Shown here piece by piece: positions 16,241 through 24,357 of a stretch of 64,000 nucleotides of DNA; positions within the stretch are counted from its first letter, which is position 1, and each line of letters starts with the position of its first letter. Origin of the DNA: Streptomyces sp. TRM68416. Lineage in GTDB: Bacteria > Actinomycetota > Actinomycetes > Streptomycetales > Streptomycetaceae. Below the pieces are notes generated by a model. That model saw nothing but the letters and a program-made list of their open reading frames with translations. It had not been told where the DNA came from and ran no database searches. A program made the translations under genes and the position numbers. The stretch covers positions 186,001 to 250,000 of the forward strand of contig NZ_JACVWU010000013.1 in assembly GCF_014596915.1 (NCBI RefSeq), written 5' to 3'.

Positions 16241-17151
16241 CCGAACTCGTCGTCGAGCACCGGGAGTTCGTCGCCGACGGGGTGATCGCCCTGACCCTGC
16301 GGCATCCTCTGGGCGAGCCTCTCCCCGCATGGGAGCCCGGCGCCCACGTCGACCTCCTGCTCGCGCCCGGCCTGGAGCGGCAGTACTCCCTGTGCGGCAA
16401 CCCGGACGACCGCACCTCCTGGCGGATCGCGGTCCTGCGGGAACCCGACGGACGGGGTGGATCCGCCTTCGTGCACGAGCGGTTGGGGCCGGGCGACAAG
16501 GTCCGCATCCGCGGCCCGCGCAACCACTTCGCGCTGCTCCCCGCCCCCGGCCATCTGTTCATCGCGGGCGGCATCGGCATCACCCCGATCCTGCCCATGC
16601 TCGCCACGGCGGGCACGGAATGGCGACTGCTCTACGGCGGACGGAGCCGCAACTCCATGGCCTTCCTGGAGGAGTTGGAGCGGTACGGAGACCGGGTGAC
16701 CGTCGCGCCACAGGACGAGACCGGCCTGCTGGACCTGGCGTCCGCGCTCGACGGTCTTCCGGACGGCACCCTCGTCTACTGCTGCGGTCCGGAACCGCTG
16801 CTGGACGCGGTGGAGAAGCGGTGCCCCGCAGGGGTCCTGCACGTCGAGCGGTTTCGGCCGAAGCAGCAACAGCGCGGCGAGGACGGCGAGTTCGACGTCG
16901 TCCTCGCGCGCAGCGGTCGTACCGTCACCGTGCCGCCCGGCGTCTCCGTGCTCGACGCCGTACGGGGAACCGGTGTCGAAGTGCTCTACTCCTGTACGGA
17001 GGGCACCTGCGGGACCTGCGAGACCGAGGTCGTCGAGGGGGAGCCGGACCACCGGGACTCGGTCCTGACCGCGGCCGAGCGCGAGGCCGGTGAGACCATG
17101 CTCATCTGTGTCTCGCGGTGCCGCGGGAAACGGCTCGTGCTGGACCTGTGA
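16237..17151 (+). CDS. Flavin/2Fe-2S oxidoreductase (phthalate dioxygenase reductase / VanB-like)
   Basis: 304-residue electron-transfer partner of the Rieske oxygenase. It has a flavin-binding barrel with RQYSLCG near residue 48, a NAD domain with GGIGITPILP near 110, and a C-terminal plant-type ferredoxin with CTEGTCGTC near 252-260 plus a fourth Cys near 289. This domain order is that of phthalate dioxygenase reductase. ATG at 16237 overlaps the small upstream gene. It passes NAD(P)H electrons to the Rieske cluster. Confidence 0.9.
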   Translation: MTELVVEHREFVADGVIALTLRHPLGEPLPAWEPGAHVDLLLAPGLERQYSLCGNPDDRTSWRIAVLREPDGRGGSAFVHERLGPGDKVRIRGPRNHFALLPAPGHLFIAGGIGITPILPMLATAGTEWRLLYGGRSRNSMAFLEELERYGDRVTVAPQDETGLLDLASALDGLPDGTLVYCCGPEPLLDAVEKRCPAGVLHVERFRPKQQQRGEDGEFDVVLARSGRTVTVPPGVSVLDAVRGTGVEVLYSCTEGTCGTCETEVVEGEPDHRDSVLTAAEREAGETMLICVSRCRGKRLVLDL

Positions 17152-17156
17152 CGCGC

Positions 17157-17849
17157 TCAGTGGGCGGCCCACAGGCCCCGTACGTGACCGAGGTGACGGG
17201 TCATGACCTCGCGCACCGCCTGTTCGTCCCGGGCCAGCAGGGCGTCGAGCAGCTCCAGGTGCTCCTCGGCGGAGGCGATCAGGCGGCCCGCCTCCACCAG
17301 GGCGGTCAGGCCGTAGAGCCGGGAGCGCTTGCGCAGGTCGCCGACGACCTCGACGAGGTGCGCGTTGCCGGCGAGGGCGAGCAGGCCGAGGTGGAAGCGG
17401 GTGTCGGCCTCCACGTATCCGATGAGGTCGCCGGCCACCGCGGCCTGCACGATCTCCCGGGCGGCCGGGCGCAGTGCCTCCAGGGAGACGGCGTCGGCGG
17501 TGCCGGCCAGCTCGACCACGGTGGGGATCTCGATGAGCGCGCGGATGTGCTTGTACTCGTCGAGTTGCTTCTCGGAGACGACCGTGACCCGGAACCCCTT
17601 GTTGGGCACGGTGTCGACCAGCCCTTCCTTGGCCAGGTCCAGCATGGCCTCGCGCACCGGGGTGGCCGAGACGCCGAAGCGGGCGGCGAGCGTCGGGGCC
17701 GAGTACACCTCGCCCGGGCGCAGCTCTCCGGCGATCAGCGCGGCCCGCAGGGCGTCGGCGACCCGCTCGCGGTAGCTGCGCTTCTTGCCGCCCAGGCTGG
17801 GCAGGGCAGGAGCGGCGGCGGACGGGGCGCCGACGGACTGGGCGGCCAT
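17157..17849 (-). CDS. GntR-family regulator, FCD (FadR) subfamily
   Basis: 230-residue repressor-type protein. A winged helix (about 20-90) contains GEVYSAPTLAARFGVSATPVREAM, the usual GntR recognition block. An all-helical FCD ligand domain follows, with acidic/His residues (DTRFH, HL) that normally bind a metal and a carboxylate ligand. ATG at 17849 follows AGGAG. It is the last gene of the leftward hydroxyproline group and has an ATGTCAC motif 28-34 bases before its start, so it probably represses itself and the pathway, with a hydroxyproline-derived acid as inducer. Confidence 0.85.
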   Translation of the reverse strand: MAAQSVGAPSAAAPALPSLGGKKRSYRERVADALRAALIAGELRPGEVYSAPTLAARFGVSATPVREAMLDLAKEGLVDTVPNKGFRVTVVSEKQLDEYKHIRALIEIPTVVELAGTADAVSLEALRPAAREIVQAAVAGDLIGYVEADTRFHLGLLALAGNAHLVEVVGDLRKRSRLYGLTALVEAGRLIASAEEHLELLDALLARDEQAVREVMTRHLGHVRGLWAAH

Positions 17850-17876
17850 GGGACGTCTCCTAGCTGGTGCAATGCA

Positions 17877-17883
17877 ATGTCAC
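17877..17883. promoter_or_regulatory. Candidate GntR operator 1 (ATGTCAC)
   Basis: ATGTCAC, 28-34 bases upstream of the GntR start, within AATGCAATGTCACGCGTCAC. The same 7-mer occurs upstream of the deaminase and oxidase/aminopeptidase genes. Confidence 0.5.
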
Positions 17884-17997
17884 GCGTCACCCGCCATTAT
17901 TCCCGAGTCGGCGGGCGCCGGGCACCGGACTGCCGAGCACCGGGCTGCCGGGCGCCCACCCGTCGAGCACCCGGCACCGGCACCCGGCACCCGTGGT

Positions 17998-18999
17998 CTA
18001 GAGGACGAACCCCGCCGGGAACGGATCGGCCGGGTCGAGCAGGTACTGCGCGGTACCGGTGATCCAGGCACGACCGGTGAAGCTGGGCAGCACGGCAGGG
18101 ACGCCGGCCACCTCCGTGGTGCCGAGCAGCCGTCCGGTGAACCGGGTGCCGATGAAGGACTCGTTGACGAACTCGGTGTGCAGCGGGAGTTCGCCGCGGG
18201 CGTGCAGCTGGGCCATGCGCGCACTGGTGCCGGTGCCGCAGGGTGAGCGGTCGAACCAGCCGGGGTGGATGGCCATCGCGTGCCGTGAGTGGCGGGCGCT
18301 GGCGCCGGGGGCGTAGAGGTGGACGTGGTGGCAGCCGCGGATGGAGGGGTCCTCGGGGTGGACGGGTTCGTCCTCGGCGTTGATCGCCTCCATGAGGGAG
18401 AGCCCGGCGCGGAGGATGTCGTCCTTGCGGGAGCGGTCGAAGGGCAGTCCGAACTGCTCCAGCGGCAGGATGGCGTAGAAGTTGCCCCCGTATGCCATGT
18501 CGTATGTCACCGTGCGCCCGTCGGGCAGGGTGATCTTGCGGTCGAGGGCGACGGAGAAGGACGGCACGTTCTTCAGGGTGACGGCCTTCGCGGCGCCGTC
18601 CTGGACCGCCACCTCGGCGACGACCAGGCCCGCCGGGGTGTCGAGCCGGATGGTGGTGACCGGCTCGACGACCTCGACCATCCCGGTCTCCACCAGCACG
18701 GTCGCGACACCGATGGTGCCGTGGCCGCACATCGGCAGATAGCCGGAGACCTCGATGTAGACCACGCCCCAGTCGCAGTCGGGGCGGGTGGGCGGCTGGA
18801 GGATCGCACCGCTCATCGCCGCGTGGCCACGCGGCTCGTTCATGAGGAACTGCCGTACGGTGTCGCGGTGTTCGCGGAAATACAGGCGCCGCTCGTTCAT
18901 GGTGGCGCCCGGGATGGTGCCGATGCCGCCGGTGATCACCCGGGTGGGCATGCCCTCGGTGTGCGAGTCGACGGCGTGCAGGACGAGTTTGCTGCGCAT
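17998..18999 (-). CDS. 4-hydroxyproline 2-epimerase (proline racemase family)
   Basis: 333-residue two-base epimerase converting trans-4-L-hydroxyproline to cis-4-D-hydroxyproline, the first step of bacterial hydroxyproline catabolism. Both catalytic cysteines are visible, in MCGHG near residue 89 and in SPCGTG near 253. Proline racemases and hydroxyproline epimerases share these; the gene context (dehydrogenase, deaminase) favours hydroxyproline. ATG at 18999 follows GGGAG, and the upstream deaminase ends only 11 bases before. A longer open frame exists upstream but lacks a better start. Confidence 0.88.
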   Translation of the reverse strand: MRSKLVLHAVDSHTEGMPTRVITGGIGTIPGATMNERRLYFREHRDTVRQFLMNEPRGHAAMSGAILQPPTRPDCDWGVVYIEVSGYLPMCGHGTIGVATVLVETGMVEVVEPVTTIRLDTPAGLVVAEVAVQDGAAKAVTLKNVPSFSVALDRKITLPDGRTVTYDMAYGGNFYAILPLEQFGLPFDRSRKDDILRAGLSLMEAINAEDEPVHPEDPSIRGCHHVHLYAPGASARHSRHAMAIHPGWFDRSPCGTGTSARMAQLHARGELPLHTEFVNESFIGTRFTGRLLGTTEVAGVPAVLPSFTGRAWITGTAQYLLDPADPFPAGFVL

Positions 19000-19010
19000 G
19001 ACCGGTCTCC

Positions 19011-19907
19011 CTACGCGAGCCCTGCGGCGACGGCCTGTTCGGTGGCGGTGCGTACGGCGGTCTCCTGCTCGGGGAGCAGCGGTACCCGGGGCGGTCGGCA
19101 GGGCCCGCCGTGGCGGCCGACGATGTCCATGGACAACTTGATGGCCTGCACGAACTCGACCTTGGAGTCCCACCGCAACAGCGGGTGCAGTTGCTCGTAC
19201 AGCTTCTTGGCGGTGTCCAGGTCGCCGGCGACGGCCGCGCGGTACAGCTCGACGGTGGACCTCGGCAGCGCGTTCGGGTAACCGGCCACCCAGCCCTTGG
19301 CGCCGGCGATCGCGAGTTCCAGCAGGACGTCGTCGGCGCCGATCAACAGGTCGAGTTCCGGCGCGAGTTCGGCGAGCCGGTAGGCGCGGCGGACGTCGCC
19401 GGAGAACTCCTTGACGGCGTGGATGTGCCCCTCGGCGTGGAGGCGCGCGAGAAGTTCGGGGACGAGGTCGACCTTGGTGTCGATCGGGTTGTTGTAGGCG
19501 ACGATCGGGATGTCCGCCTTGGCGACCTCGGCGTAGTGGGCGAGGACGGAGCGTTCGTCGGCGCGGTAGGCGTTCGGCGGCAGCAGCATCACCGAGGCAC
19601 AGCCCGCGTCGCGCGCCTGCTCGGCCCAGCGGCGGGCCTCCGCGGAGCCGTAGGCGGCGACGCCGGGCATCACGCGCTCGCCACCGACGGCGGCCACGGC
19701 CGTCTCGACGACCTTGGCGCGCTCCTCGGGGGTGAGGACCTGGTATTCGCCGAGGGAGCCGTTGGGCACCACGCCGTCGCAGCCGTTCTCGACGAGCCAG
19801 GCGCAGTGTTCGGCGAACTTGTCGTGGTTCACGGAGAGGTCGTCGTCGAGCGGGAGGGCCGTGGCGACGAGGACTCCGCGCCAGGGGCGGTTCTGCGTGG
19901 CGGTCAT
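19011..19907 (-). CDS. DapA-family deaminase (pyrroline-4-hydroxy-2-carboxylate deaminase)
   Basis: 298-residue TIM-barrel protein of the dihydrodipicolinate synthase superfamily. The Schiff-base Lys is in VKEFSGD near 165 and the Tyr in VAYNNP near 136; GSLGEY replaces the GTTGE of DapA. Next to an epimerase and a D-hydroxyproline dehydrogenase, it should deaminate and dehydrate the pyrroline product to alpha-ketoglutarate semialdehyde. The semialdehyde dehydrogenase expected to finish the pathway is not in the window. An ATGTCAC motif lies 26-32 bases before the start. Confidence 0.85.
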   Translation of the reverse strand: MTATQNRPWRGVLVATALPLDDDLSVNHDKFAEHCAWLVENGCDGVVPNGSLGEYQVLTPEERAKVVETAVAAVGGERVMPGVAAYGSAEARRWAEQARDAGCASVMLLPPNAYRADERSVLAHYAEVAKADIPIVAYNNPIDTKVDLVPELLARLHAEGHIHAVKEFSGDVRRAYRLAELAPELDLLIGADDVLLELAIAGAKGWVAGYPNALPRSTVELYRAAVAGDLDTAKKLYEQLHPLLRWDSKVEFVQAIKLSMDIVGRHGGPCRPPRVPLLPEQETAVRTATEQAVAAGLA

Positions 19908-19932
19908 CTGGTGGGTCCCATCTGCGTAGAGT

Positions 19933-19939
19933 GTGACAT
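19933..19939. promoter_or_regulatory. Candidate GntR operator 2 (ATGTCAC, minus strand)
   Basis: GTGACAT on the plus strand, ATGTCAC towards the deaminase gene, 26-32 bases before its start, in an AT-rich patch between the dehydrogenase and deaminase genes. It marks an internal promoter of the leftward group. Confidence 0.5.
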
Positions 19940-19983
19940 TTTACTGAATCTGGCCTGGGGGATACGGGTCGGAGCGCCCGCGC

Positions 19984-21342
19984 TCAGTCGCCCTCCCCCG
20001 CCCGCGCCAGCACCCCGAGCGGCACGGGTCGGGCGAACGGCCGCCGGGACGGGGTGGGTTCGCAGCCGGTGAGCCCGGCGACCGCCGGTCCGCACACCCG
20101 CCCCTGGCACCAGCCCATCCCGGCGCGCGTCAGCAGCTTCACGGTACGCAGGTCGCCCGCCCCGAGTTCCTCGACGGCCCCGCGGACGGCACCGGCGGTG
20201 ACCTCCTCGCAGCGGCAGACGACGGTGTCGTCGGTGACCTGGTCGGCCCAGTGCGCGGGGGGCGGGTAGGCGGCGTCCAGGGCCGCCGCCGAACTCCGTA
20301 GCCGGGAAAGGGACTTGAGGGCGGCGGCCGCCGGTTCGGGGGCCGTACCGCGCAGGCGGGCGGCGGCGGAGACACCGGCGATGTGCCCCTCGGCCAGGGC
20401 GAGGGCCGCGCCGCCGATGCCGGTGGACTCCCCCGCCGCCCACACGCCGGGCACGTCGGTGCGCTGCTCGTCGTCGACGGCGACGGTCGGCCCGTCCAGG
20501 CGGCAGCCGAGGCTCTCGGCGAGGTCGGTGTGCGGGAGCATGCCGTGCCCGACGGCCAGGGTGTCGCAGGGGATGTGCCGCTCGGTGCCGGGCCGGACAC
20601 GGCCGTCGGCGTCGAGGGCGGCGACGGTGACTCCGGTGAGGCGGTCCTCTCCGTGGGCGCGTACGACCGTGTGGCGGGTGTGGAGGCGGACGCGGTGGCG
20701 CAGCAGGCGGGCCGCGTATCCGGCGCCCTCGGGGAGCTTGGCGGCCAGGGCCGGGCCGTAGCGTGCGAGGCGCCCCGGGTCGGCCGCCTCGACGAGCGCC
20801 GCGACCTCGACGCCCGCCGCCGCGAGCCCGGTCGCCACGGGCAGCAGCAGCGGCCCGGTCCCGGCGACGACGGCTCTGCGGCCCGGCACCACGAGACCGC
20901 CCTTGAGCATGGCCTGGGCTCCGCCGGCGGTGACGACTCCGGGGAGGGTCCAGCCGGGGAAGGGCAGCACCCGCTCGTAGCCGCCGGTGGCGAGGAGGAC
21001 GGCGTCGGCGTGCACGGAGACCGGCTCCTCCTGCTCGGGGCCGAGCAGGGCATGCACGGTGAAGCCGGCGGACTTCCGTTCCACGCACCACACATGATGG
21101 TCCGTCAGAAAAACGACGCCGCTTGCGGCCAGTCCGTCCCTGAGCCGCCGCCAGGTCGGCCACTGGTGGTGCAGCGCCTGCGGGCGGCTCGCGCGCAGTG
21201 CGGCGGCGGGCTGCCGGTAGAACTGTCCGCCGGCTTCCGCCGCCGAGTCGACGAGGGTGACGCGCAGGCCGCGCGCGTCGGCCGCGAGGGCCGCGGCGAG
21301 CCCGGCCGGGCCCGCGCCGAGTACCGCGAGGTCAGTCCTCAT
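19984..21342 (-). CDS. D-hydroxyproline dehydrogenase FAD subunit with BFD-like 2Fe-2S domain
   Basis: 452-residue flavoprotein. It has an N-terminal GAGPAG (9-14) with GGQFYRQ, a central second dinucleotide fold, and a C-terminal BFD-like domain with CRCEE and GWCQGRVC, the four Cys of a 2Fe-2S site. ATG at 21342 follows GGAAGGGA and overlaps the upstream ferredoxin-like gene by 11 bases. Such subunits join a small 2Fe-2S protein and a DAO-type subunit in three-part D-hydroxyproline dehydrogenases (LhpBEF type) and the related hydrogen cyanide synthases. Hydroxyproline is favoured by the neighbours. Confidence 0.85.
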   Translation of the reverse strand: MRTDLAVLGAGPAGLAAALAADARGLRVTLVDSAAEAGGQFYRQPAAALRASRPQALHHQWPTWRRLRDGLAASGVVFLTDHHVWCVERKSAGFTVHALLGPEQEEPVSVHADAVLLATGGYERVLPFPGWTLPGVVTAGGAQAMLKGGLVVPGRRAVVAGTGPLLLPVATGLAAAGVEVAALVEAADPGRLARYGPALAAKLPEGAGYAARLLRHRVRLHTRHTVVRAHGEDRLTGVTVAALDADGRVRPGTERHIPCDTLAVGHGMLPHTDLAESLGCRLDGPTVAVDDEQRTDVPGVWAAGESTGIGGAALALAEGHIAGVSAAARLRGTAPEPAAAALKSLSRLRSSAAALDAAYPPPAHWADQVTDDTVVCRCEEVTAGAVRGAVEELGAGDLRTVKLLTRAGMGWCQGRVCGPAVAGLTGCEPTPSRRPFARPVPLGVLARAGEGD

Positions 21343-21634
21343 GGCCCGTCCCTTCCTGGGTGCGGATCGCGTCCCCAGGGCGCAATGGCACCAGGCAGGC
21401 ACGCTGGTTGGGGCGGTCGTTGACGGTCACCAGGCAGTCGAAGCAGACGCCGATGCCGCAGAAGACACCGCGCGGCCGGCCCGCACCGCGGGTGGTGCGC
21501 CAGGAGGTGACGCCGGCCGCCCAGAGCGCGGCGGCGACGGTCTGACCGGGCAGTGCCTCGATCTCCCGGCCGTCGAGGGTGACCGTGAAGGCGGGTCCGG
21601 GGCGGGCCGCGGCCAGGTCCAGCGGTGTTCTCAC
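21332..21634 (-). CDS. Small 2Fe-2S subunit of D-hydroxyproline dehydrogenase
   Basis: 100-residue HcnA-like ferredoxin-fold subunit. Ligands are in CGIGVCFDC followed by a Cys about 15 residues later. GTG at 21634 overlaps the stop of the DAO subunit and sits behind GAGGAGG, a strong site. The product bridges electrons between the two flavin subunits. The 3' end overlaps the next gene by 11 bases, so the three subunits are translationally linked. Confidence 0.85.
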   Translation of the reverse strand: MRTPLDLAAARPGPAFTVTLDGREIEALPGQTVAAALWAAGVTSWRTTRGAGRPRGVFCGIGVCFDCLVTVNDRPNQRACLVPLRPGDAIRTQEGTGHED

Positions 21635-22788
21635 GCGGCCTCCTCGGGCGCGGGGAAGCGGTCGGGGCGGAAGGGGGCCGGGTCCAGGCCGGGTGTCTTC
21701 CCGGTCAGGGCCCGGGCGATCAGGTGGCCGGTGCCGGTGGCGAGCCCGATGCCGGCGCCCTCGTGCCCGCAGGCGTGGAGCAGCCCGGGGACCCGCGGGT
21801 CGGGGCCGATGGCGGGCAGATGGTCGGGCAGGTACGGGCGGAATCCGACGTAGGAGCGGATCGCGCGGGCGTCCGCCAGGACGGGGAACAGCCGGGTGGC
21901 GCCCGCCGCCAGCGCCCGTACGACCGGCAGCGAGAAGGAGCGGTCGAAGCCGACGCGTTCCCGGCTGGCACCGATCAGCACCGGGCCCGCCGCCGTGCCC
22001 TCGACGACCGGTGAGGTCTGCAGGGCGGCCGAGTCGCTGGCGACGTCGGCCACGTAGTCGGCGGCGTACACCTTGTGGCGGACCAGGCGCGGGAGGGGCT
22101 CGGTGACGAGGACGAAGCCGCGGCGCGGCAGGACGGGCAGGTGAGTGCCGGCCCGGGCGGCCAGCTCGCCGCCCCAGGTGCCGGCCGCGTTGACGACCGC
22201 CGGGGCGTGGATCTCGCCGCGGTCGGTGCGCACGCCCCGCACCGCGCCGTCGGGGCCGCGCAGGACCTCGGTGACGGTGCGGCCGGTGAGCAGGCGGGCG
22301 CCGGAGGCGCGGATCAGGTGGGCGGCCGCGAGGGCGGGCATCACCTGGCTGTCCTGCGGGTAGTGGACGCCGCCCGGGAGGCCGGGGGCGAGGTGGGGTT
22401 CCAGCTCGTACAGGGCGTCGCCCGCGACCGGTTCGGCGAGGACCCCGACGGCGCGCTGGCCGTCGGCGAACCGCTCCAGCGCGGCGAGCCCGTCCGGGGT
22501 GGAGGCCACGACGAGGCCGCCCTTGGCCTCGTACTCGACGGCCTCGCCGAACTCCTCGGCGAGTTCGGCCCACAGGCGGCCCGACAGCAGGGCGAGGTCG
22601 AGTTCGGGGCCGGGCTCCTTGTCGGAGACGAGAACGTTCCCCTCACCGGCTCCGGTGGTGCCGCCGGCCACCGGGCCGCGGTCCACCAGCAGGACGTCGA
22701 GACCGGCACGGGCCGCGTACAGGGCGCAGGCCGCGCCCACCATCCCCGCCCCGACGACCACGACGTCGCAGGTCAGTCGCTTGTTCAC
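21631..22788 (-). CDS. DAO-type FAD oxidoreductase, catalytic subunit of D-hydroxyproline dehydrogenase
   Basis: 385-residue amino-acid-oxidase-fold protein with GAGMVGAACAL near residue 13 and the C-terminal GHEGAGIGLATGTG flavin motif. It is the probable substrate-oxidising subunit for cis-4-D-hydroxyproline, giving pyrroline-4-hydroxy-2-carboxylate. Start GTG at 22788 gives the dinucleotide fold at the expected distance from the N-terminus. It is the first gene of the leftward operon and shares its promoter region with the rightward aminopeptidase gene. Confidence 0.85.
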   Translation of the reverse strand: MNKRLTCDVVVVGAGMVGAACALYAARAGLDVLLVDRGPVAGGTTGAGEGNVLVSDKEPGPELDLALLSGRLWAELAEEFGEAVEYEAKGGLVVASTPDGLAALERFADGQRAVGVLAEPVAGDALYELEPHLAPGLPGGVHYPQDSQVMPALAAAHLIRASGARLLTGRTVTEVLRGPDGAVRGVRTDRGEIHAPAVVNAAGTWGGELAARAGTHLPVLPRRGFVLVTEPLPRLVRHKVYAADYVADVASDSAALQTSPVVEGTAAGPVLIGASRERVGFDRSFSLPVVRALAAGATRLFPVLADARAIRSYVGFRPYLPDHLPAIGPDPRVPGLLHACGHEGAGIGLATGTGHLIARALTGKTPGLDPAPFRPDRFPAPEEAA

Positions 22789-22797
22789 GCCAGTACT

Positions 22798-22806
22798 ATG
22801 TCACAT
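22798..22806. promoter_or_regulatory. Candidate GntR operator 3 (ATGTCACAT palindrome)
   Basis: ATGTCACAT is symmetric around its central base and lies between the divergent oxidase (start 22788) and aminopeptidase (start 22880) genes. It contains the 7-mer seen at 17877 and 19933. Confidence 0.5.
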
Positions 22807-22879
22807 GTTCCCTTCTCGGGGAATGCCCGCCACACTGGTCCCGCACAGGGGAACGCCACCACACAGCAGAGGGGCCGAC

Positions 22880-24292
22880 GTGACCAAGGGCCGAAAGAAC
22901 GGTCTGTACCGAGGAATCTCCGACGAGCTGTCCGCGCTGATGCGGACCGGCTGGGCCGACACCGAGCGCAGGGACCTGGAGCCCGCCGAGCAGGCGCCGT
23001 ACGCGGCCCGCCGCCGCGCCGCGCTCTCCGCGCTCTTCCCGGGCGAGCGGCTGGTCGTCCCCTCCGGCGGCCTCCGGACCCGCTCCAACGACACCCACTA
23101 CCCCTTCCGCCCGTACTCGGGCTACGTCCACCTCACGGGCGACCAGGCCCGGGACGGCGCCCTGGTGCTGGAGCCCCGCCCGGAGGGCGGCCACGACGCG
23201 CACTGCTACCAGCTCCCGCGCGACAGCCGGGACAGCAACGAGTTCTGGACCGGCTACACCGCCGAACTGTGGATGGGCCGGCGCCGCACCCTGGCCGAGT
23301 CCGAGCGCGTCCTCGGCCTGCCGTGCCGGGACATACGCACCATCGCCGAGGACATCGCCCGCGCCTCCGCCGCGCCCACCCGGATCGTCCGCGGCGTCGA
23401 CCCGGCCCTGGAAGCGGCGCTCGCCACCGACGCGGACCGGGACGAGGACTTCGAGGAGGCCGTGTCCGGGCTGCGCCTGGTCAAGGACGAGTGGGAGATC
23501 GGCGAGATGCGTCGCGCCGTCGACGCCACCGTCCGCGGATTCACCGACGTCGTACGGGAGTTGTCGCAGGCCGTCGCCACCTCGGAGCGGTGGATCGAGG
23601 GCACCTTCTTCCGCCGGGCCCGGGTCGACGGCAACGACGTCGGCTACGGCTCGATCTGCGCGGCCGGCGAGCACGCCACGATCATGCACTGGCAGGACAA
23701 CGACGGCCCGGTCCGCCCCGGCGAACTGCTCCTGCTGGACGCGGGCGTGGAGACCCGCACCCTCTACACCGCGGACGTCACCCGCACCCTCCCGATCAGC
23801 GGCACCTTCACGCCCCTCCAACGCGAGATCTACGACGCCGTGTTCGAGGCGCAGGAGGCGGGCATGGCCGCGGTCAAGCCCGGTGCACACTACCGCGACT
23901 TCCACGAGGCCGCCCAACGGTCGATGACCGAACGGCTGGTGGAGTGGGGGTTCATCGAGGGCCCGGCCGAGCGGGCCTACGAGCTGGGCCTGCAGCGGCG
24001 GTTCACGATGGCCGGCACCGGCCACATGCTCGGCCTGGACGTGCACGACTGCGCCAGGGCCCGCAGCGAGGAGTACGTGGACGGCGTGCTGGAACCGGGC
24101 ATGGTGCTCACCGTCGAGCCCGGCCTGTACTTCCAGCCCGACGATCTGACGGTCCCCGAGCAGTGGCGCGGCATCGGCGTCCGCATCGAGGACGATCTGC
24201 TGGTGACGGCGGACGGCCACGAGAACCTGTCGGCGGCGCTGCCGCGTTCGGCCGACGGGGTCGAGGCGTGGATGCGCGAGCACGCCGGCTGA
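22880..24292 (+). CDS. pepP: Xaa-Pro aminopeptidase, M24B family (PepP-like)
   Basis: 470-residue metallopeptidase removing the N-terminal residue from Xaa-Pro peptides. Metal ligands of the pita-bread fold are visible: LLDAG near 286, ADVTRT near 298, GTGHMLG near 381, EPGLYF near 413 and RIEDD near 436. The N-terminal domain ends in the usual RPYSGYVHLTG. GTG at 22880 follows AGAGGGG and is preferred to the ATG at 22805, which lacks a site and overlaps the candidate operator. Divergence from the hydroxyproline operon suggests it releases proline or hydroxyproline from peptides such as collagen fragments. Confidence 0.85.
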   Translation: MTKGRKNGLYRGISDELSALMRTGWADTERRDLEPAEQAPYAARRRAALSALFPGERLVVPSGGLRTRSNDTHYPFRPYSGYVHLTGDQARDGALVLEPRPEGGHDAHCYQLPRDSRDSNEFWTGYTAELWMGRRRTLAESERVLGLPCRDIRTIAEDIARASAAPTRIVRGVDPALEAALATDADRDEDFEEAVSGLRLVKDEWEIGEMRRAVDATVRGFTDVVRELSQAVATSERWIEGTFFRRARVDGNDVGYGSICAAGEHATIMHWQDNDGPVRPGELLLLDAGVETRTLYTADVTRTLPISGTFTPLQREIYDAVFEAQEAGMAAVKPGAHYRDFHEAAQRSMTERLVEWGFIEGPAERAYELGLQRRFTMAGTGHMLGLDVHDCARARSEEYVDGVLEPGMVLTVEPGLYFQPDDLTVPEQWRGIGVRIEDDLLVTADGHENLSAALPRSADGVEAWMREHAG

Positions 24293-24304
24293 ACAGCTTC
24301 ACGT

Positions 24305-24349
24305 GCCCCGTCCGTGACGGGGCGCCGTCGGCGACCTGAACGCCGACGG
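24305..24349. terminator. Two adjacent hairpins between convergent genes
   Basis: GCCCCGTC/GACGGGGC around CGT (24305-24323), then CCGTCGGCG/CGCCGACGG (24325-24333 and 24341-24349). They lie between the aminopeptidase stop and the end of the MmyB-like gene, so probably serve as a two-way terminator. Confidence 0.65.
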
Positions 24350-24357
24350 TGCCCCGG

